NCBI GenBank assembly: GCA_947623625.1
Contig: CANQHD010000008.1
Location: 1-35,814 of the forward strand
Reading direction: 5' to 3'
DNA: 35,814 nt
DNA from: an uncultured Bacilli bacterium
GTDB lineage: Bacteria > Bacillota_I > Bacilli_A > RF39 > UBA660
In this document: piece by piece, positions 1 to 8,077 of the stretch
Numbering within the stretch: position 1 is the stretch's first letter
Layout of the letters: the number at the start of each line of letters is the position of its first letter
The notes under the pieces: generated by a model
The model's database searches: none
The model's input: only the letters and a program-made list of their open reading frames with translations
What the model was told of the DNA's origin: nothing
Translations under genes and position numbers: made by a program

Positions 1-77
1 ATTTCAAGGCTTTTATAATTTTAGAAAAAAAGAAAAGAACTGAATGAATTTATTTTATTTCATTACAGCCCCTTTTT

Positions 78-761
78 CTAGCTTAATTTATCTTGAATTG
101 TCTCGGATGAAAACTCTTTATTTGAGATGAGTTCTTCATGAATATCTTCTTCAACTGTATCTAAAAATACTTCTTCAATACGATCCACTCTTAATCGTTC
201 TGCCTCTAAAATCGCTGCCATTTTTAAAGCTGCATCTTCTACTTTATCATTGACAATAACATAGTTATACTTACTTACTTCATTAATTTCTTCATAAGCA
301 CGCTGAAAACGTTTTCTAATTTTTTCTTGATCTTCCGTTTTTCTTCCCTCAAGACGTCTTTTTAACTCTTTCATACTAGGAGGCAAGATAAAGATAAAAA
401 TTGTCTCTGGTAATCGTTCTTTAATCTTTAAAGCACCTTGAATTTCAATTTCCAACAAAACATCAAAGCCTTGATCGAGTTTTTCCTTAATTGGAGCTTT
501 CGGTGTTCCATAGTAATTTCCAGCATAAGTAGCATATTCTAAAAAAGCACCTTCCTTAATTTGTTTTTCAAATTCTTCTTTTGTATAAAAGTAATAACTA
601 ACAGATGGGATGTCTCCTTCTCGCATCTTTCTTGTAGTTGCTGAGATAGAAAGCCACGTATTTTTGTGTGTCTTTAAAAATTCTTGGATGACAGATCCCT
701 TTCCACATCCAGAAGGACCCGATAAGACAATCAACATTCCTTGTTTTTTCGTTTGAATCAT
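78..761 (-). CDS. gmk: Guanylate kinase
   Basis: P-loop LSGPSGCGKGS near the N-terminus and GMP-kinase motifs (SxSxTTRxxREGD, YxFxxxEEFE, FLEYAxYAGNYYGTP). AGGAGGGAG SD upstream of the ATG. Confidence 0.97.
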   Translation of the reverse strand: MIQTKKQGMLIVLSGPSGCGKGSVIQEFLKTHKNTWLSISATTRKMREGDIPSVSYYFYTKEEFEKQIKEGAFLEYATYAGNYYGTPKAPIKEKLDQGFDVLLEIEIQGALKIKERLPETIFIFILPPSMKELKRRLEGRKTEDQEKIRKRFQRAYEEINEVSKYNYVIVNDKVEDAALKMAAILEAERLRVDRIEEVFLDTVEEDIHEELISNKEFSSETIQDKLS

Positions 762-1933
762 AATTCATTCTCCCTCCTTACACGAATTGGAGCTTTTTGA
801 AACTCCTCATGAATTAATTTATTTTTATCTTCTCTACCTAAAGCATAAATGGAAGTTGCAAGAATATCCAACTTTAATAATTCTTGATGTTCTCTTCTAA
901 ATTTACTGATAATAGGAATTGGGCAATTCTTTTTTATTTGATTTAAATGTCTTTGTCCTTTCTCAGTAAACCCAAGAAGTCGAATATAATTTTTAAATGT
1001 TTTTTTGGCATCTTCTTTTCTAAAACCTACTAAAATATGTAAAAGTGTCCTTGATAGATAATTATAAGTGTGATTTTTCGTCTCTAAAGAATGGATGAGT
1101 TCTTCATAATTTTTAGCAACCAATATTTTTTCTTTTAGTTTGGGTAAGAGATTTTCATCCACCCCTAAATAGATACTTAAATCCCTACTAGAAAGGATTT
1201 TATACTCTAAGTAAGGAAAATAATCATCCTGCATACTAAATCCCTTAGAAAGAGCCTTTAAAACATCTTTTTCAATATAGTTATCTATTCTTTGTTCATC
1301 TTTTAAAGACTTTCTTAAAAAGTTTGCACTCATCATACAAGATTTATTTTCATCATGATAATCTTTTTCTCTTTGAACAGGAAAAAGCTCAAAATTGGCA
1401 TTTAACTTTTTCATCGCTTTTAAATAACTAATAATGAGTAAATCATTAGGCAATTGATATCTTTTCCCCGTTAATTCTTCTAAAGCAAGAGAAAGTGCAG
1501 TTGGATAGTTATTTCCCATTTTTAAAAACACTTGCACTAAACTATTAAAACTTTCATCTTCTTGTGCGATTGCATAAGACTTTAATCCTTTAATATCATT
1601 GGATTCTGTTCCAAATGCAATCACATCTACTTCCAAGGCTTTTAAAAGAGAAATGGCTCCAGTTGCAAAAATATCTGCGCTTTGTGTAGCATAGAAAAAT
1701 GGAAGTTCAACAACAAGATCAACTCCATGATGAAGAATAATTTCTGTCTTCGTCCATTTATCGAGTAAAGATGGTATTCCTCTTTGTTGAAAATTGCCAC
1801 TTAAGACAACAACAATTGTCGCATCCTTATATTTTTCTTTGACTTTTTGAATCAGTTTTTCATGTCCTTTATGAAATGGATTCAATTCTGCAACAATCCC
1901 AACCGTCACAAAACATTCCTCCTTTTTGTTCAT
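758..1933 (-). CDS. tmcAL: tRNA(Met) cytidine acetate ligase (TmcAL/YlbM family nucleotidyltransferase)
   Basis: N-terminal GIVAELNPFHKGHEKLI (HIGH-like nucleotidyltransferase), VVVLSGNFQQRGIPSLLDKWTKTE and VVELPFFYATQSADIFA, typical of YlbM/TmcAL. Confidence 0.93.
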   Translation of the reverse strand: MNKKEECFVTVGIVAELNPFHKGHEKLIQKVKEKYKDATIVVVLSGNFQQRGIPSLLDKWTKTEIILHHGVDLVVELPFFYATQSADIFATGAISLLKALEVDVIAFGTESNDIKGLKSYAIAQEDESFNSLVQVFLKMGNNYPTALSLALEELTGKRYQLPNDLLIISYLKAMKKLNANFELFPVQREKDYHDENKSCMMSANFLRKSLKDEQRIDNYIEKDVLKALSKGFSMQDDYFPYLEYKILSSRDLSIYLGVDENLLPKLKEKILVAKNYEELIHSLETKNHTYNYLSRTLLHILVGFRKEDAKKTFKNYIRLLGFTEKGQRHLNQIKKNCPIPIISKFRREHQELLKLDILATSIYALGREDKNKLIHEEFQKAPIRVRRENEL

Positions 1934-2002
1934 TTATTTTAGCACAAATTTGTTATTTGTAAAAGTCTTATAATTCATCTATAATAAGAATAGGTGGTTA
2001 AT

Positions 2003-2923
2003 TTGAAAATAGAGGATGCAATGGATAATTATATTGATGTTTGTGCATATGAGCGGGGTCTATCTTTTAATACAAAAGAGACATATCAATACACTTTAAA
2101 GCATTATAATCTTTTTTTAAAAGAAAAGTTTTCTTTAATGGATGTTTCATCGATTCAAACTGAAATGATTACAGATTATTTAAAATTTTTATTTCAAAAA
2201 GGAGAAAAGGACAGTACAGTTGCCCATACTTTAACAGTTATTAAGAATTTTCATCACTATCTTTTAAGGGAAAAGTTTGTTTTAGAAGATGTCTCTTGTT
2301 TTATTGTGCGTCCTAAGATGAAAAAAACGCTTCCTAAAGCTCTTTCACAAGAAGAGGTGGATATTCTTTTAAATATTGATTTAAAAACGCCATTTGACTA
2401 TCGAAATAAATGTATGCTAGAATTGATTTATGCAACAGGGCTACGGATTTCTGAAGCAATTTCTCTGACAGTATTTGATATTGATTTTACGAATTGTGTA
2501 ATTCGAATAAAAGGGAAGGGGAGTAAGGAGAGAATCATTCCTTTAGGTGAATATGCTCTTTATTATCTAAAAGCTTATCTTGATGTGCGCTCTTCTCTTT
2601 TAAAAAAAGAAAGTACAGATTTTTTATTTTTAAACAATCGTGGAACAGGGATTTCAAGACAGGGTTTTTTTAAGATTTTAAAGCAATTACTTTTAGAAAA
2701 AGGATTAAGAACAGATATTTCACCTCATAGTTTAAGACACAGTTTTGCAACACATTTATTATCCAATGGAGCAGATCTTAGAAGTATTCAAATGCTTTTA
2801 GGGCACTCGGATATTGAAACGACAAAAATTTATACACATATCGGTCAAGATGCGATTCAAAAAGCATATCAAGACTATCATCCAAGAAATAAATTAGGGG
2901 AAGAAAGAAGGATGGAAAAATGA
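2003..2923 (+). CDS. xerD: Tyrosine recombinase XerD
   Basis: Catalytic R (ATGLRISE), K (GKGSKER), HxLRH (PHSLRHSFATHLL), H and Y (LGHSDIETTKIYTH). The AGGTGG SD at 1992-1997 favours a TTG start at 2003 over the GTG at 1994 in the track. Followed immediately by deoB, as in B. subtilis ripX-drm. Confidence 0.93.
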   Translation: MKIEDAMDNYIDVCAYERGLSFNTKETYQYTLKHYNLFLKEKFSLMDVSSIQTEMITDYLKFLFQKGEKDSTVAHTLTVIKNFHHYLLREKFVLEDVSCFIVRPKMKKTLPKALSQEEVDILLNIDLKTPFDYRNKCMLELIYATGLRISEAISLTVFDIDFTNCVIRIKGKGSKERIIPLGEYALYYLKAYLDVRSSLLKKESTDFLFLNNRGTGISRQGFFKILKQLLLEKGLRTDISPHSLRHSFATHLLSNGADLRSIQMLLGHSDIETTKIYTHIGQDAIQKAYQDYHPRNKLGEERRMEK

Positions 2924-4089
2924 AATTTAAACGAGTATTTTTGATGGTACTGGACTCTCTTGGAGTTGGAGAGGCACAAGATGCAGCGCTTTATCAAGAC
3001 TCAGGCTGTAATACTTTAGGGCATATTAAGGAAAAGTGTGATTTGTTTATTCCAAATTTAAAGAAAATAGGTTTTTTAAATACGCTTAATATGGATGAAA
3101 ATTTAGAAGTGGATGCTTATTATACAATTGCTCGACCTAACAATGCAGGAAAAGATACTTTAGCAGGACACTATGAAATGATGGGAATTACTTCAAATAT
3201 TCCCTTTAAAACTTTCAACGAAAATGGGTTTCCGATTGAATTGATTGATGAAATTGAAAAAGTTACAGGAAGACGTGTAATTGGCAATCGGTCTTGTAAC
3301 AACAATGAAATTATCAATGAATTGGGCGAAAGACAGTTAAACTATGGTTCTTTAATTGTCTACACATCGGCTGATTCGGATTTACAAATCGCAGCTCATG
3401 AAGACATTATCTCTCCAGAACAACTTTACCAATATTGTGAGAAGATAAGGGCTTTAACGGTTCGTGAAGATTGGTTAGTAGGGCGAGTTATTGCAAGACC
3501 ATTTGTAGGAAGTTTAGGAAAGTTTCGTCTTAACAATAGTGGAAGAAAGGACTATCCTGTCAAACCTCCTAAAAAAACGGTGTTAGATTGTTTGAATGAG
3601 AATCATTATAATGTCATCGCAATTGGAAAAATCAACGATATTTTTGATGGACAAGGTATTAATAAATATATGAAAGCAAGCAATAATATGGATGCTATTA
3701 ATAAACTAACCAGTGTAATTGAGAAAAATTTTACAGGGCTTTGCATGGTGAATCTCTGTGATTTTGATAGTCTTTACGGTCATAGCCGCGATGTGGAAGG
3801 CTATGCGAAAGCAATTGAAGAATTGGATGTTGAAATACCACTTTTGTTAAATAAGTTGGAGCTCGATGATTTATTAATTATCACCGCAGATCATGGAAAT
3901 GATCCGACATTTAAAGGGTGCGATCACACAAGGGAAAATGTGCCTGTTCTTTTCTACAGTCGCAATTTTAAAAGTCCACATCGATTACCAATTCAGTCCA
4001 CACTTGCAAATATTGGAGCAACAATCGCTGATAATTTTGAAGTATTACCTCCAGAAATTGGAAAAAGTATTTTGAATGAATTAGTATAA
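2920..4089 (+). CDS. deoB: Phosphopentomutase
   Basis: MVLDSLGVGEAQDA, DTLAGHYEMMG and TADHGNDPTFKGCDHTRENVPVL are alkaline-phosphatase-superfamily DeoB motifs. ATGA overlap with xerD. Confidence 0.96.
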   Translation: MKFKRVFLMVLDSLGVGEAQDAALYQDSGCNTLGHIKEKCDLFIPNLKKIGFLNTLNMDENLEVDAYYTIARPNNAGKDTLAGHYEMMGITSNIPFKTFNENGFPIELIDEIEKVTGRRVIGNRSCNNNEIINELGERQLNYGSLIVYTSADSDLQIAAHEDIISPEQLYQYCEKIRALTVREDWLVGRVIARPFVGSLGKFRLNNSGRKDYPVKPPKKTVLDCLNENHYNVIAIGKINDIFDGQGINKYMKASNNMDAINKLTSVIEKNFTGLCMVNLCDFDSLYGHSRDVEGYAKAIEELDVEIPLLLNKLELDDLLIITADHGNDPTFKGCDHTRENVPVLFYSRNFKSPHRLPIQSTLANIGATIADNFEVLPPEIGKSILNELV

Positions 4090-4106
4090 GAGAGTAGGGG
4101 AAAAGA

Positions 4107-4136
4107 AAGAAGAGAACGCTTATCTGTTCTCTTCTT
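4107..4136. terminator. Hairpin between convergent deoB and the Asn-rich gene (possible bidirectional terminator)
   Basis: Perfect 11-bp stem AAGAAGAGAAC (4107-4117) / GTTCTCTTCTT (4126-4136), 8-nt loop. T-rich flanks are imperfect on both strands. Confidence 0.65.
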
Positions 4137-4308
4137 GATTATTTCTGTCAAAATTTCTTTTGAATTCGTTTTGATTTTCAAAATTTCTATTATTAGAAGA
4201 ATTCTGATTGAATCTGTTTTCATTATTATTTTGACGATTTTCATTAGAACAATTGTTGTTGTTTTTTCTGTTATTATTGTTATTGTTCTTTTGATTATTT
4301 TGTTTCAT
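4120..4308 (-). CDS. Small Asn-rich low-complexity protein (62 aa)
   Basis: AGGAGTTGAGAATAATG gives a good SD/start for MKQNNQKNNNNNNRKNNNNCSNENRQNNN...NQEENR. The track ORF starts 11 codons further upstream without a good SD. 29 of 62 residues are Asn. Function unknown. Confidence 0.7.
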   Translation of the reverse strand: MKQNNQKNNNNNNRKNNNNCSNENRQNNNENRFNQNSSNNRNFENQNEFKRNFDRNNQEENR

Positions 4309-4689
4309 TATTCTCAACTCCTCTTTCATTATTATGAACAAAAAGACAATAAATATTATGTTTTTGCGGAAAATTAATTGCCACTATCTTCCAAAAAAAT
4401 TGTACAACTCCCCTATTTAAATTTCTTAAAAAAGGGGAGAAGCATTACCTATTTTGAATTTAAATTTGTTAAACAACGTTATTGTTATATTTATATACAT
4501 ATAATTTTTTTATTAAATATATATGAATAGACAGGAGGAAAATGGAAAGAATAGATTCAAATTACTTTTATAAGAGATAGTTTAAGTTTAAAGACAAAAA
4601 ATTTTAAATAAGCAATAAATTGATTTATATTATTATAGATGATGGGAAAAATAAAAAGAGGAAGCATTGCATTCTATTAATTTTAACAA

Positions 4690-4717
4690 AGTTAACATAA
4701 TATCTATTATGCAAAGT
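4690..4717 (-). other. dif: Putative chromosomal dif site (XerC/XerD recombination site)
   Basis: Minus strand reads ACTTTGCATAA-TAGATA-TTATGTTAACT, an 11-6-11 architecture. It matches the recalled E. coli dif (GGTGCGCATAA-TGTATA-TTATGTTAAAT) in 10/11 of the XerD arm, and the recalled B. subtilis dif (ACTTCCTAGAA-TATATA-TTATGTAAACT) in about 22/28 positions. Confidence 0.85.
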
Positions 4718-5085
4718 TGATAATTTCTTTTAAAATAACAATTAGTTATTAATCTAATCCTATAATTTACTTAATATTATTATATCCAATTTTTATTATT
4801 TTAATATTATAAATCATAGTTTATTTAAAATAATTATAAAATGAATCCTTTTTCATGTTTCAATAAACTTATTCAATTCCAAAATTTTTTAATTTTATAA
4901 ATTTTTAAATTATGTTAAATATAAATTTAAGTTTTTAAAATTAAATACAAATTAATTAATTAATTTAATTATTAAATTTTAAATTCATCAATATCAAATC
5001 ATAAATTATTATTTTTATGAATAATGAATAATATGTTTTCTTTTTTCTCATCACTTTATTCATTATCACGTAATAGGAGAGATAT

Positions 5086-5160
5086 ATGAATTTAATGAAA
5101 CAGAAGAAGAAAAAATTATCCTTTTTACTATCTCTTCCCCTACTCCTTTTTAAATTATAG
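5086..5160 (+). CDS. Possible small Lys-rich hydrophobic peptide (24 aa)
   Basis: AGGAGAGATATATG SD/start followed by MNLMKQKKKKLSFLLSLPLLLFKL and a stop. Only 24 codons and no clear promoter. Confidence 0.3.
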   Translation: MNLMKQKKKKLSFLLSLPLLLFKL

Positions 5161-5184
5161 TTTACACTTATTTACACATAATAA

Positions 5185-5205
5185 AAAGGTGAGTATTACA
5201 CCTTT
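5185..5205 (-). terminator. Rho-independent terminator of the XRE-family gene
   Basis: Minus strand AAAGGTG-TAATACT-CACCTTT followed by a TTATTATG T-rich tail. The stem spans the XRE stop codon. Confidence 0.75.
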
Positions 5206-5963
5206 CGTGATTGAATTTCAGCAATTTTTTCTAAAACTTCTTTAGCGTTTGATTCATTAATCTCATTAAATCCTAACTCTCTTAAAGCTTGAACTTTAGC
5301 TGTGTTTAGCTCTTGAGTTCTGCTTAATTTTTCTTCATTTTTTAGTTCAATGTCTCTTACAAAACGTTTATGTGTTTCAGCAATCTTATTTTTAGATGCT
5401 CCACCATTATTATATAAAGTCATAGCAGAAAACATAATACTTTCAAAAATAAATTGCTTATCTTTATTAAAAACAAACTCCATTGGAGGCGTAAATCCTA
5501 ATGATTTAGACATATATACTAAAATATATCTTAATTCCTCTGTTGTCTCCATTGACTGCAAGTAATGGTATAAATAACAATAGGTATTGTAAGTATTTTT
5601 TGTTTTATCCTCTTGGAGTTTTTCTTTTAAAAGATTAATAATATCTGACAAGATTTCCTGCTCTTTTTTATTAAATCCTTTAAGATCTGCTAAAATTTCT
5701 CGATTAGAGGAATCACGCACCCCCTCATTTAATCTGTTTTCAACTTCAATAATATAATCTCCATCTACTTTAATCGTTCCAAAGATTTCTTCATTTTCTA
5801 TGTTTAACAAACTTAAAAGTTTGGTTGCTTTCTCCTTTGGCCATTCATTCAAGGTAGGCAGTGCTAGATAATTATATAGCATTTGTCTTGACACACCTAA
5901 ATATTTTGCAAGTCTTACTTTAGAAACACCTAGCTTCAAAAGTAATTCATTTAACTGTTCCAT
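5196..5963 (-). CDS. XRE/Cro-type helix-turn-helix regulator with uncharacterised C-terminal region
   Basis: LNELLLKLGVSKVRLAKYLGVSRQMLYNYLALPTLNEWPKEKATKLLSLL is an N-terminal HTH. The AGGAGGGTATAAAGAA SD supports the MEQLNELL start at 5963 rather than 6029 in the track. Confidence 0.8.
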   Translation of the reverse strand: MEQLNELLLKLGVSKVRLAKYLGVSRQMLYNYLALPTLNEWPKEKATKLLSLLNIENEEIFGTIKVDGDYIIEVENRLNEGVRDSSNREILADLKGFNKKEQEILSDIINLLKEKLQEDKTKNTYNTYCYLYHYLQSMETTEELRYILVYMSKSLGFTPPMEFVFNKDKQFIFESIMFSAMTLYNNGGASKNKIAETHKRFVRDIELKNEEKLSRTQELNTAKVQALRELGFNEINESNAKEVLEKIAEIQSRKV

Positions 5964-5985
5964 TTCTTTATACCCTCCTAATATT

Positions 5986-6014
5986 ATTTTACAGAGGTTT
6001 TTGTAAATAGTCAA
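5986..6014 (-). promoter_or_regulatory. Sigma-A-like promoter with overlapping inverted-repeat operator upstream of the XRE gene
   Basis: Minus strand TTGACT (6014-6009), 17-nt spacer, TAAAAT (5991-5986). Perfect inverted repeat TTTACA-N8-TGTAAA at 5988-6007 covers the spacer and -10. Confidence 0.65.
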
Positions 6015-6035
6015 GTTATTTGTTGACAAATTACT

Positions 6036-7187
6036 TTACAATAAATACCATAATTTTTTGCCATTTTTTTGAACTTCTTCAATAATTCCACCACCAAGAC
6101 AACGTGTTTCAAGATACAAAACACATGCTTGTCCTGGGGTAATTGCTTTTCCATTTTGATAATGAACACATATTTTATTATCACTAAGATAAGTAATCGT
6201 TACAGGATGATCTTGATCACGATACCTAAATTTAGCCATACACTCTTTTGGTCTTTCATCTCCATTAAAATTAAGATTTGAAACAATACAAGAGTCTGAG
6301 TAAAGATAAGAATTGTCTTCTCCTTCTTGAACATATAAAATATTCTTTTTTAAATCTTTTCCAACTGCAAAAAGTCGTTTTTTGGTTCCGCCTATTTCAA
6401 GTCCTCTTCTTTGTCCAATTGTATAATACATCAGTCCGTTGTGTTCACCTAAAACTTCTTTTGTTTCAATATCGACAATTTTTCCTTTTTGGGATGGAAG
6501 ATAATTTTTTAAGAAATTTTTAAAATTACGTTCCCCAATAAAGCAAATTCCTGTTGAATCTTTTTTATTGGCTGTGATTAAGTCATGTTGAAGTGCAATT
6601 TGGCGAACTTCACTTTTTAATATATCACTTAAAGGGAATAACACGTTTTTAAACTGCTCTTTAGAAACTTGGGAGAGAAAATAAGTTTGATCTTTACTCT
6701 CATCTTTTGCTCGCATTAATAATCCATCTTCAAGCTTAGCGTAATGACCTGTTGCAATATAATCCGCTCCTAATTTCTTCGCTTCTTTAACAAAAGCATC
6801 AAATTTAATATATTTGTTGCAAAAAATATCAGGGTTTGGTGTTCTTCCTTGTCTTAATTCGCTCAAAAAATATTCAAAAACATCATCCCAATACTCTTGA
6901 ATAAAATCAATACGATGAAGAGGAATATTTAACTTTTCACAAACTTTTTTGGCATCATTATAATCTTCTTCTTGAGGACAAATCAAATGATCGAGATTAG
7001 GATTTCCTAAAATATCGTTGTTAATAGAACTATCCCAATTACGCATAAAAAGTCCTTCTACTTCATATCCTTTTTCCATTAATAAAATTGCTGCAACAGA
7101 AGAATCCACACCACCAGACATTCCAACAATTACTTTTTTCTTGCCATTTGTTTCCAATTTATCACTACCCTTTTCTTTTTCACCCAC
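6036..7187 (-). CDS. mnmA: tRNA-specific 2-thiouridylase MnmA
   Basis: PP-loop [54 protein letters not shown] and [14 protein letters not shown]. The true start may lie slightly downstream of 7187. Confidence 0.95.
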   Translation of the reverse strand: MGEKEKGSDKLETNGKKKVIVGMSGGVDSSVAAILLMEKGYEVEGLFMRNWDSSINNDILGNPNLDHLICPQEEDYNDAKKVCEKLNIPLHRIDFIQEYWDDVFEYFLSELRQGRTPNPDIFCNKYIKFDAFVKEAKKLGADYIATGHYAKLEDGLLMRAKDESKDQTYFLSQVSKEQFKNVLFPLSDILKSEVRQIALQHDLITANKKDSTGICFIGERNFKNFLKNYLPSQKGKIVDIETKEVLGEHNGLMYYTIGQRRGLEIGGTKKRLFAVGKDLKKNILYVQEGEDNSYLYSDSCIVSNLNFNGDERPKECMAKFRYRDQDHPVTITYLSDNKICVHYQNGKAITPGQACVLYLETRCLGGGIIEEVQKNGKKLWYLL

Positions 7188-7248
7188 TTAAAACGAATGA
7201 TGGGCAAATAAAGATTTATTTATATTATAATTTTCCTTTTAAATATTG

Positions 7249-7881
7249 TCAAACAAGACGAAGAAGTGTTGGTGCTAAAAAAACTTCCATCAGTGAAAGA
7301 AAACAAAAACCAATAAAAACAATTCCAAAAACTTGCCCATATCGCTTCATTGCTCTTTTTAAAGATAGATCTTTTTTAAAAAACAAAACTGCAACGAGCT
7401 TTCCTGAAAAGCGAAGAGCATAAAAGCACAAAAATATTGAAAGAAAAAGCCCTAAAATTTGATGAGGGAAAACATAAAAGAAGGCTTTTAAAATGCCTTT
7501 CCATTGATAAGTTAAGAGAATAGCTCCAACACTGAAGCCAAACAAAAATCCTTTTAAAAAATCATAAAATAAAATAAAGGGTACACCAATAATAGAAATT
7601 CCAAGTAACCAAATTAAAACAGCTGGTAGAACTTGATTTTTTAAGCTTTGAATAAAAGATGAGAGATAGTTTAGTTCATCCGTTGAAACGCTTTTAAAAA
7701 AGTTATCTAGACTTGACTGAATAATTTGTTTATCACTATTGGATAAAATAAGAGAAAAGACGATTCCTGAAAGAATTCCTGCAATGAGTAAAAGGATTAA
7801 AAATAAATATCTTCTTTTTTGAGCTGCAACAGAATTTTTTATCATTTTTGAGTGCGTTTTTAAATCCATTTTCTTCTCCAC
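7249..7881 (-). CDS. spoIIM: Stage II sporulation protein M-like membrane protein
   Basis: About 210 aa, multi-TM, with a long FFKSVSTDEL loop and a LLGISIIGVPFILFYDFLKGFLFGFSVGAIL SpoIIM-type region, then FPHQILGLFLSIFLCFYALRFSGKL. Confidence 0.8.
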   Translation of the reverse strand: MEKKMDLKTHSKMIKNSVAAQKRRYLFLILLLIAGILSGIVFSLILSNSDKQIIQSSLDNFFKSVSTDELNYLSSFIQSLKNQVLPAVLIWLLGISIIGVPFILFYDFLKGFLFGFSVGAILLTYQWKGILKAFFYVFPHQILGLFLSIFLCFYALRFSGKLVAVLFFKKDLSLKRAMKRYGQVFGIVFIGFCFLSLMEVFLAPTLLRLV

Positions 7882-7929
7882 CTCTACCCTACTTTATGAA
7901 AGAATTTTCTTAAATAGAAAGAGATTTAT

Positions 7930-7958
7930 TTTACAAAATTCGATTTCAATAGTATAAT
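7930..7958 (+). promoter_or_regulatory. Sigma-A-like promoter for the 30-aa membrane ORF
   Basis: TTTACA (7930-7935), 17-nt spacer, TATAAT (7953-7958). Confidence 0.65.
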
Positions 7959-7977
7959 TTTTGAAGAGGTGATAAGA

Positions 7978-8070
7978 ATGAACCAAACAGTTGTTAAAAT
8001 TGTATCTATTATTTTATTAATTGCTATGCTCGCAAGCGTTTTTAGTATTGTTGTTAGTGTTTTTTTCTAA
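7978..8070 (+). CDS. Small single-pass membrane protein (30 aa)
   Basis: GAGGTGATAAGAATG SD/start, then MNQTVVKIVSIILLIAMLASVFSIVVSVFF and a stop. Near-consensus promoter upstream. Not in the ORF track because of its length. Confidence 0.65.
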   Translation: MNQTVVKIVSIILLIAMLASVFSIVVSVFF

Positions 8071-8077
8071 AAGCAAT

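Noticed and set aside
4135-4377. 80-aa + strand ORF antisense to the Asn-rich gene
   Set aside because: Ile/Val/Leu-rich translation is simply the complement of AAT/AAC codons. No SD; the opposite strand has a better start and SD.
4542-4580. GACAGGAGGAAAATGGAAAGA, an excellent SD-like string with MERIDSNYFYKR*
   Set aside because: SD-to-ATG spacing is too short and the ORF is only 12 codons. It may be a remnant but cannot be supported as a gene.
4910-4920. TTATGTTAAAT on the + strand, identical to the E. coli dif XerD arm as I recall it, as a possible second dif-like site
   Set aside because: No matching XerC arm at the required 6-bp spacing (upstream is TTTTATAAATT-TTTAAA), and the match is in very A/T-rich DNA where it can arise by chance.
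4092-5149. 11-bp inverted repeat GAGTAGGGGAA (4092-4102) / TTCCCCTACTC (near 5139) bracketing the A/T-rich gap, as possible ends of a mobile element
   Set aside because: Short, no transposase, no target duplication, and the copies overlap purine/pyrimidine-rich stretches common in this window. A comparative alignment would be needed.
4441-5190. CRISPR array, tRNA or rRNA in the only sizeable intergenic region
   Set aside because: No regularly spaced repeats, and the composition is too A/T-rich for tRNA/rRNA; no cloverleaf seen by eye.
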